Positions 1 to 8,439 of a DNA stretch of 64,000 nucleotides are shown here, piece by piece. The DNA is taken from the NCBI GenBank assembly GCA_020073165.1, contig JAIQFP010000007.1:124001-188000 (forward strand), in the 5' to 3' direction. The DNA comes from Terriglobia bacterium (lineage in GTDB: Bacteria; Acidobacteriota; Terriglobia; Terriglobales; Acidobacteriaceae). The notes beneath the pieces were generated by a model. It made no database searches. It saw only the letters and a program-made list of their open reading frames with translations, and was not told the origin of the DNA. Position numbers and translations under genes: made by a program. Position 1 is the first letter of the stretch. Each line of letters starts with the position of its first letter.

Positions 1-1
1 G

Positions 2-52
2 CTCAAGAAGGAGTTACGGCAGCGCAATCAGGATTGGAAGTGGGAACCCTAG
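2..52 (+). CDS. C-terminal end of a gene cut by the window edge (partial)
   Basis: The second forward frame is open from the first base and reads sixteen codons ending in ...DWKWEP before TAG at 50-52. The composition is charged and aromatic, as in a protein tail. Too little remains to name a family, and the frame could be accidental. Confidence 0.35.
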   Translation, partial: LKKELRQRNQDWKWEP

Positions 53-110
53 CCAGGCAGTCCCCGAGACCGCAAGGCAAGCCTACCACCGGACCGCCGA
101 AGCACCCGCT

Positions 111-548
111 TCACTTGGCCTGCAGCGACTCAATGTAGCGATTCAGATTGGAGATGCGCTGCGTGACTTCGCCCTCGTGGCCGCCGCTCATGCGAAAGAA
201 GACCGGCCCCCACACCGGCATCTCCTTGTTGCCATGGGCCGCAAGATTGGCCTCGCCGCGGAGGACGCTGGTCACCCTCATCGCAGGATATTTCCCGCCG
301 TTCTTTCGGGCGAGCCCGGTCAAGTCCGCAGGCGCCACCGAGAGCGCAGAGGCGGCAGGCCCGTCGCCCTTGGCGTCGGTGCCGTGGCACGACGCGCAGT
401 AGCTCACGAACATGTCCTTGCCGGAAGCCGCAGAAGTAATTGGCGCGGGTGCACGCTTGACCTCTTTGGCTTTCTGCTCCTGGGCCCCGGAGAACATCGC
501 CACTACGAAAAAGAATAGAGCAACGCAGAATGCGCAACGACTAGCCAT
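111..548 (-). CDS. Secreted class I c-type cytochrome
   Basis: A 145-residue protein with a hydrophobic signal peptide (residues about 5-22, ending near FSGAQ) and one heme-binding motif, CASCHG, at residues 51-56. A later NKEMPVWG segment offers the distal Met ligand. It should be a periplasmic electron carrier. I chose the start at 548, not the upstream ATG at 602, because the signal peptide begins directly there. It lies downstream of the TonB receptor gene on the same strand, separated by a hairpin terminator, so it is probably a separate unit. It could accept electrons from the PQQ alcohol dehydrogenase of this island, but nothing in the sequence proves that. Confidence 0.85.
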   Translation of the reverse strand: MASRCAFCVALFFFVVAMFSGAQEQKAKEVKRAPAPITSAASGKDMFVSYCASCHGTDAKGDGPAASALSVAPADLTGLARKNGGKYPAMRVTSVLRGEANLAAHGNKEMPVWGPVFFRMSGGHEGEVTQRISNLNRYIESLQAK

Positions 549-626
549 AAATGCCTCCTCTCGCTGCCAGTAACCGCCTGACTTCCCAGGACTGTTTTCC
601 ACTCATCCGACAAAAGACTAAAGGGA

Positions 627-660
627 GGGCTGGCCGTTCCCAAGTTTTGACGGCCAGCCC
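627..660 (-). terminator. Hairpin terminator after the TonB receptor gene
   Basis: An 11-bp perfect stem (627-637 with 650-660) encloses a 12-nt loop just past the stop codon of the receptor gene. On the minus strand it is followed by CCCTTTAGTCTTTTG, a moderately T-rich tract, consistent with an intrinsic terminator. Confidence 0.65.
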
Positions 661-673
661 CCGGTGGATCGTT

Positions 674-3600
674 CTAGAACGAAAACTTGAGCGAAATCTG
701 TAACTGTCGCGGGTTCAGCATGGCTCTGGGTGTCCCCAGAAAAGCATTCGGTGGCGGCACAAAAGCACTCCCAGTGAGCCATGGTGCGTCCGCCGGCGGA
801 GGTGGCGGCGCGGGCGGCAGCGGAGCAGGCGCCGCTGTACACGACACTTGACCTGCCTGGATGGCGCGCGTAGCCGCGTCATTGAAGCGTGTTGGGACTG
901 CTCCGCAGATCTCCGGACCGCCGTAGACACTTACCACTTCGTCTATGTTTTGCCGGTTAAGCAGGTTGAACGCATCGAAGGCAATGTCGAGCCGTTTGCG
1001 CTCGCCTAACTGGAAGTATCGCGACACGCGCAGGTCCCAAGAATACAGGTGGTCACCGTAATACGTGTTTCTCCCGACCAGGCTCGGACGGTCGGTTACG
1101 GGATTGGAATCGCCATTCGAGTCACCGGTTCCTGTGAACAAAGTGAAGGGGCGCCCCGTCTGGGCGTTGATGATGCTGCTCAACGCGAAGTTGCGGAGAA
1201 AACTATTCTTTGGCCCCTCGGCGGTAAAGTTCAGCACAAAGCGGTGGCGGACGTCCTGATTGGAGTTGGCCCGCTCCGCGGCCGGGTCAAACTGGTTCTG
1301 CGGGAGGTTGATGAAGGTGGTGAAATTTCCTGAATCGATGGTGTGCGAGAAAGTGTAGTTGGCATCCAGGGTGAAGTAGGTACCCATTTTCTCTCGCGCG
1401 TGGATCGTCAGGCCATGGTAGATGGCGTTGTCGACGTCGTTGTTGTAATCCAAGAACCCGGCATTTTGGAACTCCAGCCCATTGCCGGGAAAATACGGCT
1501 TGCCGAATAGGAGCGGACCGGGCGTTCCGTTGCAATTGCTGAGCGTGCCGTTGGCATTGAGAAGCCCCTGGGCGTTGGGATCGGGCTTGCTCGTACCCAC
1601 AGGGCAGGCTTCGTTGATGCCATTGCCCTGGACCAGGCGGTGCGACTGCACCATCAGGTACCCAGCCCCAAGGGTCAGCCCCTTGCCAATCTCGCGCTCG
1701 ATCTGCAGGCTGGCCTGCTCCGCATACGGGGGCTTGCTGATGTGGCGATCCACCCCGCCAGCGCCGGCATAGCACGCTAGCCCGCCGTCCGTCAGGCAGA
1801 GGTCTGTAATAAACTCCAGCGGGTACTGGCCGGTCGTGAGTATCGACGCGGCCAAGTCAGCCGCCGACGAGAAGCAGGGCGTAACGCCCGGGATGGAGTT
1901 GGTACAGTTTATCCCCGGCGGAACAAAGCCAGGGGCAACGTTGAGGTTTAGTTGCCATCCCCCCTGGGCCGCTTCCGACTGGACCATGGGCAGGGTTATA
2001 CCCGGCAAGTACCCGGAGACCGTCTTCTGGTTTCCAGGAGTGAAGAAGAAAACCAGGTTCACCCGATCGACAAAGATTCCAAAGCCGGCACGGATGACGG
2101 TCTTATTGTCCGGCGAGTAGGCGAATCCGACCCTCGGTTGAAAGCTCTTGTAGTAGGAGTCGATCTCCCTCCCCAGGCCCGTCTCGAAGTCCCAACGTAA
2201 GCCGTAATTAAACGTCAGCTTGGGAGTCACCCGCCACTGATCCTGGAAGAAGAATCCCTGGTAGCCATGATTGAGCTTGAAGTCATAGCTCGAGCTTAGC
2301 TGCGGGGGATACGCGTTTGACCAAGTCGCGGTGTCCAATGGGAACTGATTATTGAGGGGAAATTGCCCATCCGTGTAGTTGTTCCGGGAGAGAGCCACGC
2401 CATAGAAAATGGCCGCTACCCCTTCAAGATTGACGAACGGTTCGCCGGGGATCGTGCCATTGGGCAAAGGACAAGGCGCGCCCGGCAGCGGGTCAAGCCC
2501 GCCGCCCGCCAGCGCCATGAAGTTGGCAAAATCAATGAAGCAGTTCAGATCCGGGAAAATGATTCGCGCCGGCGTGAACCCGGGATAATTGACTCGATCC
2601 TGGATGTAGTTGGAATCGTACCCGAATTTGACGACGTGCTTGCCTTTAACCCATGCGATTGAGTCCGAAAACTGCTCGCGGGTCTCAAAAATGCCATCGT
2701 ACGTGCCGAAGTTATGTCCAAACTCCAGATCGTTGCCAAAGCTCAAATCGGGTTGGCCGGTTGCCCCGAGGAAATTGTAGTGCCGCCTGGCATACTGGGC
2801 CAGGACGGTATTGACCAGGTTCGGCCTGATTACCGTGTTCAGCGTACCCACCAGGGACTGATCGCGGATGAAGAGATTGCGCCCGGCGCTCGGAGTGCCG
2901 ATGCCGCCACCGTCCTCGGTCTGGCCTACCAAGGCGTTCAGGTCCCGCGCGTCCTCCACGTTATAGCGGACGGTAAAGCGGTTGTTGTTGTTGATCTGGT
3001 GGTCCAGCCGGGCAAAGCCGTAGTCATTGTCGTTCGTCTTGAGCACCCCCAGATTCTCAGGCACATTGATGCCAATGTTCGCCTTCGCCAGATTGAGCTC
3101 TTGAATGTTGAGCAAAAGATCCAATGGGAGCGTGGGCGCCTCCGCGCGCCGCAGGCCCTCGTAGTTCATGAAGAAGAAAGTCCTGTCCTTAACGATCGGG
3201 CCGCCGAGGGTGCCTCCGAATTGATTCTGCCGGAGGGCAAACGCCGTCCCCGGTGGCTGCAGCAGCGAGCGCGAGTTGGCGGCGCTGTTTTGCAGGTAGT
3301 CGTAGATCGAACCATGCAGATCGTTGGTGCCCGACTTGGTGACCACGTTGACGATCCCGCCCAGCGCCCGGCCATACTCGGAGCCAAAACTGTTGTTCAC
3401 CACGCGGAATTCCTGCACCGACTCCTGCGGAGGCGTGGAGCGCTGCACCCCGCTCACGGTATTGACGAAGTCTGCGCCGTCCACGGTGATGATGTTGCTG
3501 AACGAGCGCATGCCGCCGAACGAGAGTTGGGTTGCCTCGAACTCGGTAAAGGTGCTGCCGAAGCCGGTCCGGCTGCTGGCTACGCCGGGAGTTAAGAGAG

Positions 3601-4081
3601 CAAAGTCCGTGAAACGCCGGTTGCTGATGGGCAGAGACTGGATTTGCTGGGTATCGATCACCTGGCTGATTTCCGTTCGCGTCGTCTCGATCGGCGGCGC
3701 TTCGGTGGTGACCGTCACGACTTCTCCTGTTGCTGCCACCTTGAGCGTGACATCGTTCGTCGCCGTTTGCCCCACCGACAGGACGATCCCGGTCTGCGTG
3801 TACTTGGCAAAGCCCGCAGACGATACCGTCAGTTCGTACCGCCCGGGCGGGAGAAGAGGGATGGCGTAGAAGCCCGTAACATTGGTCGTGGTCGTGTAGG
3901 TCTGGTTGGTGTCCACAGAGCGCAAGCTGACATCGGCCTTGACGATGGCCTTGCCCGATGGATCCAGAACCGTTCCGTTAAGCACCGCGTAGCTGATGGT
4001 AGCTTGCGCCAGGGACTGAACGCTGAGAAGAACAACCAGAAAGGAAACGCCAACGACGGTGAACAGCAGACGTAGTCTCAT
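674..4081 (-). CDS. Oar-like TonB-dependent outer-membrane receptor
   Basis: 1,135 residues. A signal peptide (about 1-26) is followed by a carboxypeptidase-regulatory-like beta-sandwich (about 30-120, containing DPSGKAIVKADVSL and GFYAIPLLPPGRYELTV). A plug domain (about 130-280) comes next, then a long beta-barrel ending in the C-terminal aromatic residue typical of outer-membrane proteins (KFSF). Such receptors are expanded in Acidobacteriota and import or bind large or aromatic substrates using the TonB system. A GGGAGG ribosome site precedes the ATG. The upstream region carries two copies of the palindrome also found at pcaH, so it is probably co-regulated with protocatechuate catabolism. 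Its substrate is unknown; an aromatic or lignin-derived compound is an inference from context. Confidence 0.9.
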   Translation of the reverse strand: MRLRLLFTVVGVSFLVVLLSVQSLAQATISYAVLNGTVLDPSGKAIVKADVSLRSVDTNQTYTTTTNVTGFYAIPLLPPGRYELTVSSAGFAKYTQTGIVLSVGQTATNDVTLKVAATGEVVTVTTEAPPIETTRTEISQVIDTQQIQSLPISNRRFTDFALLTPGVASSRTGFGSTFTEFEATQLSFGGMRSFSNIITVDGADFVNTVSGVQRSTPPQESVQEFRVVNNSFGSEYGRALGGIVNVVTKSGTNDLHGSIYDYLQNSAANSRSLLQPPGTAFALRQNQFGGTLGGPIVKDRTFFFMNYEGLRRAEAPTLPLDLLLNIQELNLAKANIGINVPENLGVLKTNDNDYGFARLDHQINNNNRFTVRYNVEDARDLNALVGQTEDGGGIGTPSAGRNLFIRDQSLVGTLNTVIRPNLVNTVLAQYARRHYNFLGATGQPDLSFGNDLEFGHNFGTYDGIFETREQFSDSIAWVKGKHVVKFGYDSNYIQDRVNYPGFTPARIIFPDLNCFIDFANFMALAGGGLDPLPGAPCPLPNGTIPGEPFVNLEGVAAIFYGVALSRNNYTDGQFPLNNQFPLDTATWSNAYPPQLSSSYDFKLNHGYQGFFFQDQWRVTPKLTFNYGLRWDFETGLGREIDSYYKSFQPRVGFAYSPDNKTVIRAGFGIFVDRVNLVFFFTPGNQKTVSGYLPGITLPMVQSEAAQGGWQLNLNVAPGFVPPGINCTNSIPGVTPCFSSAADLAASILTTGQYPLEFITDLCLTDGGLACYAGAGGVDRHISKPPYAEQASLQIEREIGKGLTLGAGYLMVQSHRLVQGNGINEACPVGTSKPDPNAQGLLNANGTLSNCNGTPGPLLFGKPYFPGNGLEFQNAGFLDYNNDVDNAIYHGLTIHAREKMGTYFTLDANYTFSHTIDSGNFTTFINLPQNQFDPAAERANSNQDVRHRFVLNFTAEGPKNSFLRNFALSSIINAQTGRPFTLFTGTGDSNGDSNPVTDRPSLVGRNTYYGDHLYSWDLRVSRYFQLGERKRLDIAFDAFNLLNRQNIDEVVSVYGGPEICGAVPTRFNDAATRAIQAGQVSCTAAPAPLPPAPPPPPADAPWLTGSAFVPPPNAFLGTPRAMLNPRQLQISLKFSF

Positions 4082-4101
4082 AAGCCTCCCTGCTCTCCGA
4101 G

Positions 4102-4115
4102 CGAACGTACGTTCT
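4102..4115. promoter_or_regulatory. Palindromic operator, copy 1 (CGAACGNNCGTTCG type)
   Basis: The site reads CGAACGTACGTTCT, a palindrome with one mismatch in the last base, 21-34 bp before the receptor start codon. It matches the second copy at 4239 and the pcaH copy at 15778. The form fits a TetR-type dimer operator. A GAAC-N4-GTTC SOS box is an alternative reading. Confidence 0.6.
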
Positions 4116-4238
4116 AGGGATCCGCAGATACCTCGAAAGACCTTTTGCCGACAAAACGGAGAACCATACCTTGACGCGAAAGTGGGTTCGCCCCCACGCA
4201 GAACCCATTGAAACTTCTCGGTACCGTTACGTCCTATC

Positions 4239-4252
4239 GAACGTCCGTTCGC
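4239..4252. promoter_or_regulatory. Palindromic operator, copy 2
   Basis: The site reads CGAACGTCCGTTCG, with perfect six-base arms around a two-base centre, about 160 bp before the TonB receptor start and between it and the MetE-like gene. Two spaced copies at one promoter region are typical of a repressor-controlled unit. Confidence 0.6.
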
Positions 4253-4354
4253 TTACGCTCTTAAGCCGCAGTATTTTGCACATCTCCAGCCCACTGTCAA
4301 GGACGAAATGCGCGACCCGACCTCGCGAAGGCATAACACCAGCGTCGAATTCCC

Positions 4355-5461
4355 CTAGGCGCTATGCGCCAGCGGCACCGACTTCCCCCAAACCTCATTG
4401 GCGGTTTCCGCCACCAGGCGCAGCTTGGCTTCCTGCTCGGCGGGAGTCAGAAGGTTTCCTTCCATGGTTGAAGCAAAACCGCACTGCGGACTCAGCGCCA
4501 GTCTGTCCAGCGGAATAAAAGCCGCAGCGGACGCGATTCGGGACTTCAGCTCATCCTTGCTCTCCAGCGTTGCCTTCTTCGAACTGACCAGCCCCAGCAC
4601 TACGGTCCGGCCTTCCGGCATCTGGCGCAACGGTTCAAAGCCGCCGGAGCGCTCGTCGTCGTACTCGAGCAGGAAGCGCTGAAAGTGGGTATTGCGAAAC
4701 ACCTTGGTGATCGGGCCGTAGTCCCCGGCAGCGTAAAACTTGCTTTGATTGTTTCCCCGGCACAGGTGCAGCCCGAAGCTAATTCCGGGATGATTTCCGA
4801 TCACCGCGTTGTCCATCTCGATCGACAGGTCGAGCAAGCGATCGGGATCATTGCCACGCTGCCGGTAGCCTTCGCGCAATTGCGGATCGAGCAACGCGGT
4901 GTATTGCGGGGAATCGATCTGAATGTAGGTGCAGCCGAGGCGGATCAACTCCTCGACTTCGTCCCGCAGGATGTCCACCAGGTCCGCGAGGTACGCGCTC
5001 ATCGAGGGGTAGGCCCCCGCCGACTTCTTGCTGTCGTAGTAGGCGGCCGCCTGCTGTGCGCTGATCATTGTGGTTTTTGCTGGACGCTGAGTGCGCGCGC
5101 GCAAATAGGTGAATTCTTCCGCGCACAGCGGGCGCTTGCGCCGCAGCTTCGAAACCACGACCGGGCGTGGCAGAACCAACTCCTCGCCCTTTTCGTTGCG
5201 GAAAGGAATGGCCCAGCCGCCGAACTTGTCGAATCCTTCCACCGCGTCGATGAGGTGCCCGAAGAATGCATAGCGGCGCATCTCGCCGTCGGTGACCACA
5301 TTCACGCCGGCACGCGTCTGCAACTCAACGGCTTCGTCCACGGCTCGATCTTCGGCCCGCTTGAACTCCACTGCGGAAAGTTTTCCCGCCTCGTAACTCT
5401 CGCGAGCATCCTTCAGGTACGCTGGACGCAAGAGACTGCCAACCACATCGCTGCGATACAT
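4355..5461 (-). CDS. MetE-like cobalamin-independent methyltransferase (C-terminal barrel only)
   Basis: 368 residues, half the length of full MetE, corresponding to its catalytic C-terminal TIM barrel. All zinc ligands of the family can be placed: His232 and Cys234 in GLHLCRGN, Glu266 in FLLEYDDE, and Cys327 in LSPQCGF. The enzyme should therefore bind Zn and activate a thiol for methyl or alkyl transfer. The substrate is unknown; stand-alone barrels of this type include the epoxyalkane:coenzyme M transferases as well as methionine synthases. The start at 5461 has a strong GGAAGGAG ribosome site; an upstream in-frame ATG has none. It is divergent from a second MetE-like gene at 5731, and the two flank an intergenic region of about 270 bp. 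Confidence 0.85.
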   Translation of the reverse strand: MYRSDVVGSLLRPAYLKDARESYEAGKLSAVEFKRAEDRAVDEAVELQTRAGVNVVTDGEMRRYAFFGHLIDAVEGFDKFGGWAIPFRNEKGEELVLPRPVVVSKLRRKRPLCAEEFTYLRARTQRPAKTTMISAQQAAAYYDSKKSAGAYPSMSAYLADLVDILRDEVEELIRLGCTYIQIDSPQYTALLDPQLREGYRQRGNDPDRLLDLSIEMDNAVIGNHPGISFGLHLCRGNNQSKFYAAGDYGPITKVFRNTHFQRFLLEYDDERSGGFEPLRQMPEGRTVVLGLVSSKKATLESKDELKSRIASAAAFIPLDRLALSPQCGFASTMEGNLLTPAEQEAKLRLVAETANEVWGKSVPLAHSA

Positions 5462-5730
5462 GAGCAACTCCTTCCTCTCGCGAATTCGGCCCTCTGACTG
5501 CCAGCGGCCTGGGTCCGCACCCAGCCACCCATAAGCGGTCCAGCGCCTACGGCGCAACAGATTACTTGGAAATGCGTCCCCTCACAAGCTAAATTTGTTC
5601 CCTCAGGGCCGTATAGGAAGGTACGGTATCAAAACGATCCTATGGCATAATTCGGCAGCAAGCGGACGACTGCGTTTGACAAACGGGCCCCCCTGCGGTT
5701 ATCCCGGATGCGCAAGCGCAGGAGGGATTC

Positions 5731-6735
5731 ATGACTCCACGAATCAAGGCGACGGTCGTAGGCAGCTACCCCGTTCCCTCGTGGCTGATCGGCAACACAT
5801 CGCGTCTGGTATTGCGGGATGCCATCATGGCGGTGCTGAAGACCCAGGAACTGGCCGGGATGGATGTAATCAGCGACGGTGAGTTGATGCGTTTCGATCC
5901 CAGCCATCCCGAAACCAACGGCATGGTTGATTACTTCGCCTCCCAACTGGATGGCATTCGCAAGCATTTCTCGGTGGCCGATTATGACCGCTTCCGCTCC
6001 GACCGCGCTTCGGGATACCGTCTGCTCACCGCCGGAATGGTTGTCGGCAAGATTCGCGATGGCACGCTGAATCTGGCCCGGGATTACGATTTCGTGCGCC
6101 CTCTGACCAAGGTCCCGCTCAAATTCACCTGCACCGGTCCGCACATGCTCTCGCGCGTGCTGACGAACTGCTTTTACAAGGATCTGCCGGAACTCGCGAT
6201 GGACATCGCCGTGGTCTTGCGCCGGCAACTGGAACTGATCGAGGCGGATATAGTCCAGTTGGACGAGGCCTGCATCGCCGGCTTCCCTCAGGATGCGGCC
6301 TGGGCCGCAGAAGCGATCAACCACGTTCTCGATGGCGTAGCGAATGAGCGAGCCGTCCATATCTGCTTCGGCAACTATGGCGGCCAGCCCATGCTGAAAG
6401 GGTTCTGGCGCGATCTGTTGCCCTTCGTGAATTCGCTGCGCGCCGACCATCTGGTGCTGGAGTTTGCGCGCCGCGGTTACGACGAGCTTGCGATCTTCTC
6501 GGATCTCAATCCCAAGATCGCGCTGGGCGTCGGCCTGATCGACATCAAAGACAACGAAGTCGAGACTCCCGAACTGGTTGCAGCGCGCATCGAGAAGGCG
6601 GTGAAGACCCTTGGGGCCGAGCGCTTGCGGTATGTGCATCCGGATTGCGGTTTTTGGATGCTGCAACGAAGCGTCGTGGATCGCAAGATGCGCGCCTTGG
6701 TGGAAGGCAGAGATTTGTTCGAAGGCCGGGTGTAA
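5731..6735 (+). CDS. Second MetE-like methyltransferase (C-terminal barrel only)
   Basis: 334 residues beginning with the barrel motif VVGSYPVPSW. The zinc ligands His210 and Cys212 (VHICFGN), Glu244 (LVLEFARR) and Cys306 (HPDCGF) are intact, as is an Asp in VQLDEA (178). It is only distantly similar to the first copy, so the pair is not a recent duplication. It has a ribosome site (AGGAGG) and starts a tight three-gene run with a methyltransferase and a Rieske oxygenase, with gaps of 12 and 30 bp. The context suggests methyl transfer linked to methoxylated aromatics, but the acceptor is not known. A methionine synthase role is possible. Confidence 0.85.
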   Translation: MTPRIKATVVGSYPVPSWLIGNTSRLVLRDAIMAVLKTQELAGMDVISDGELMRFDPSHPETNGMVDYFASQLDGIRKHFSVADYDRFRSDRASGYRLLTAGMVVGKIRDGTLNLARDYDFVRPLTKVPLKFTCTGPHMLSRVLTNCFYKDLPELAMDIAVVLRRQLELIEADIVQLDEACIAGFPQDAAWAAEAINHVLDGVANERAVHICFGNYGGQPMLKGFWRDLLPFVNSLRADHLVLEFARRGYDELAIFSDLNPKIALGVGLIDIKDNEVETPELVAARIEKAVKTLGAERLRYVHPDCGFWMLQRSVVDRKMRALVEGRDLFEGRV

Positions 6736-6747
6736 GAAGACTCAGCT

Positions 6748-8409
6748 ATGGCGGGTGTCGCAACCATCGAAGATGAGCGGGCCCAAGTGCGGGCCGCGGT
6801 GTTTAGTCATCTCGCGGGAATAGTGTTGGCGCCCACCGTCAAAGCGCTCTGGGAACGCGGGGTCTTCGAGGCGTTCGAAGGTTTCTCTACCTGGATCGAC
6901 CTCGACCGGGTTCTAGCCCGCACCAGCGCCAACCGCGGGTATTTGCGGGTCGCCCTTCGCCTCCTGGCCGCCTGTGGCTGGCTGGAGCAGCGCGTCGAGC
7001 AAAACGGGAAGTATTCCCGGTACCGCCTGACCACAGCGGGCAGGATCGCCCTGGAAGTGGCGCCGTCGCTCTACGCAGAGATTGTCTCCTTCATCCCCAA
7101 GGCTTTGTATCTCGACGACTTTCTGTTCGGAGAGTCGGATGAGCCGATCCTGCCCTCGCTGCGCGCGCTGGTGCAGAGAACGCACGAGGGCTGGGGCCTC
7201 AGCCCGAGGCCGGACCCAATCGCCGCTGCCGTCTGTCAGCAGATTCGTGGGCACCTTGACGGCATTGTCATCGCTCCGGCCATGGTAGCGCTGGCTCGTG
7301 GCGGGGTGCTCGACAAGCTCGAGCACGGACCAGTGGACCCCGGCGCCCTGCCCGGCAACCACGACAGTCTGATGTGCCTGCTGGAGTTTCTCGCGACCCA
7401 GGGCTGGGTCACGCAAGCACACAACCAGATTGCGTTGACTCCAGGTGGACGTTACGCCGCCCAGATTGCGTCCTCGTACGGCGTGACCGTCTCCTACCTC
7501 GCGACTTTTGAAGTGGTGAGTACGCTGCTCTTTGGCGACCCCCGCATTCCCCGCCTGGACGAAAGCGGCGTCGAACTGCTGGTCGATCGCGGCATGAACG
7601 TTTGGGGAAGTGGTGGCGCTCACCGAACTTATTTCAAGAAAGTGGACGAGATCATCATTGAGATTTTCAACCGCCCGCTGGATCGCCAGCCGCAGGGTAT
7701 CTGCGACATGGGGTGTGGCGACGGCTCGTTTCTGGAGCACCTGTATTCCGTGGTGAAGAGCCGCACTGCTCGTGGTCAGGCGCTGGACAAGCATCCCCTC
7801 GTTCTTGTCGGCGTCGACTTCAACAAGGTGGCGCGGCGGGTGGCGAAGCAAACCCTGCGCCGGGCGGGAATTTCCGCCTGCCACGTCATCGCCGGCGACA
7901 TCAACCGTCCTGCCCAGCTAGCCGGCGACCTGGAAGGCCTCGGGCTCGACATTCATGACCTGCTACACGTGCGCTCTTTCCTGGATCACAATCGCCCCTA
8001 TGTGCCGCTGGCGAATTACGCCCCTGGAACCCGCAAGGGAAAGTCGAGCGGATCTTTCGCCCACCTCGGACAGGAAATCCTCCCAGATGAATTAGAGGAG
8101 AACCTGGTGCGCCATTTGCGGCGCTGGGCGCCCTATGTCGGCCGCTTTGGCTTGCTGGTCCTGGAGCTTCACACTCTGCCCCCCGAAGTGACGGCCGCAA
8201 ACCTCGCTCGGACGTCAGCCGTGGCCTACGACGGCACCCATGGATTCTCCGATCAGTACCTGGTTGAGCTGCCGATTTTCCTGGAGAGCGCTCGCGAAGG
8301 CGGCCTGAAGGCCGACGAGCGTTATCAGGCCAAGTTTCCGCCGTCGGAGTTAGCTACCGTCAGCATCAACTACTTCACCGCGCTGACCAGTCCCGATTAT
8401 GCGATCTGA
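6748..8409 (+). CDS. SAM-dependent methyltransferase with two winged-helix domains
   Basis: 553 residues. Residues about 20-105 form a winged-helix segment of the O-methyltransferase dimerisation type. A second related segment follows at about 168-243: compare LAGIVLAPTVKALWERGVF with LDGIVIAPAMVALARGGVL. The C-terminal part is a Rossmann methyltransferase with the SAM-binding motif ICDMGCGDGSF at 318-328. Family members usually carry one such N-terminal domain, so this is an enlarged version. It starts 12 bp after the MetE-like gene and is followed 30 bp later by the Rieske oxygenase. The methyl acceptor cannot be deduced; small aromatic or polyketide-like substrates are common for the family. 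Confidence 0.8.
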   Translation: MAGVATIEDERAQVRAAVFSHLAGIVLAPTVKALWERGVFEAFEGFSTWIDLDRVLARTSANRGYLRVALRLLAACGWLEQRVEQNGKYSRYRLTTAGRIALEVAPSLYAEIVSFIPKALYLDDFLFGESDEPILPSLRALVQRTHEGWGLSPRPDPIAAAVCQQIRGHLDGIVIAPAMVALARGGVLDKLEHGPVDPGALPGNHDSLMCLLEFLATQGWVTQAHNQIALTPGGRYAAQIASSYGVTVSYLATFEVVSTLLFGDPRIPRLDESGVELLVDRGMNVWGSGGAHRTYFKKVDEIIIEIFNRPLDRQPQGICDMGCGDGSFLEHLYSVVKSRTARGQALDKHPLVLVGVDFNKVARRVAKQTLRRAGISACHVIAGDINRPAQLAGDLEGLGLDIHDLLHVRSFLDHNRPYVPLANYAPGTRKGKSSGSFAHLGQEILPDELEENLVRHLRRWAPYVGRFGLLVLELHTLPPEVTAANLARTSAVAYDGTHGFSDQYLVELPIFLESAREGGLKADERYQAKFPPSELATVSINYFTALTSPDYAI

Positions 8410-8439
8410 CCGGTTCGAGGGTTGAAGGGAAGGGTTGCA

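Noticed and set aside
2714-3595. Long open frame on the plus strand inside the TonB receptor gene
   Set aside because: It lies opposite a receptor with clear signal peptide, plug and barrel. High GC content opens antisense frames, and the translation shows no family motif.
4102-4252. GAAC-N4-GTTC SOS boxes at the TonB gene
   Set aside because: The motif form also fits a SOS box, but the genes are catabolic and the same motif is absent at lexA. A dedicated regulator is more likely, though not proven.
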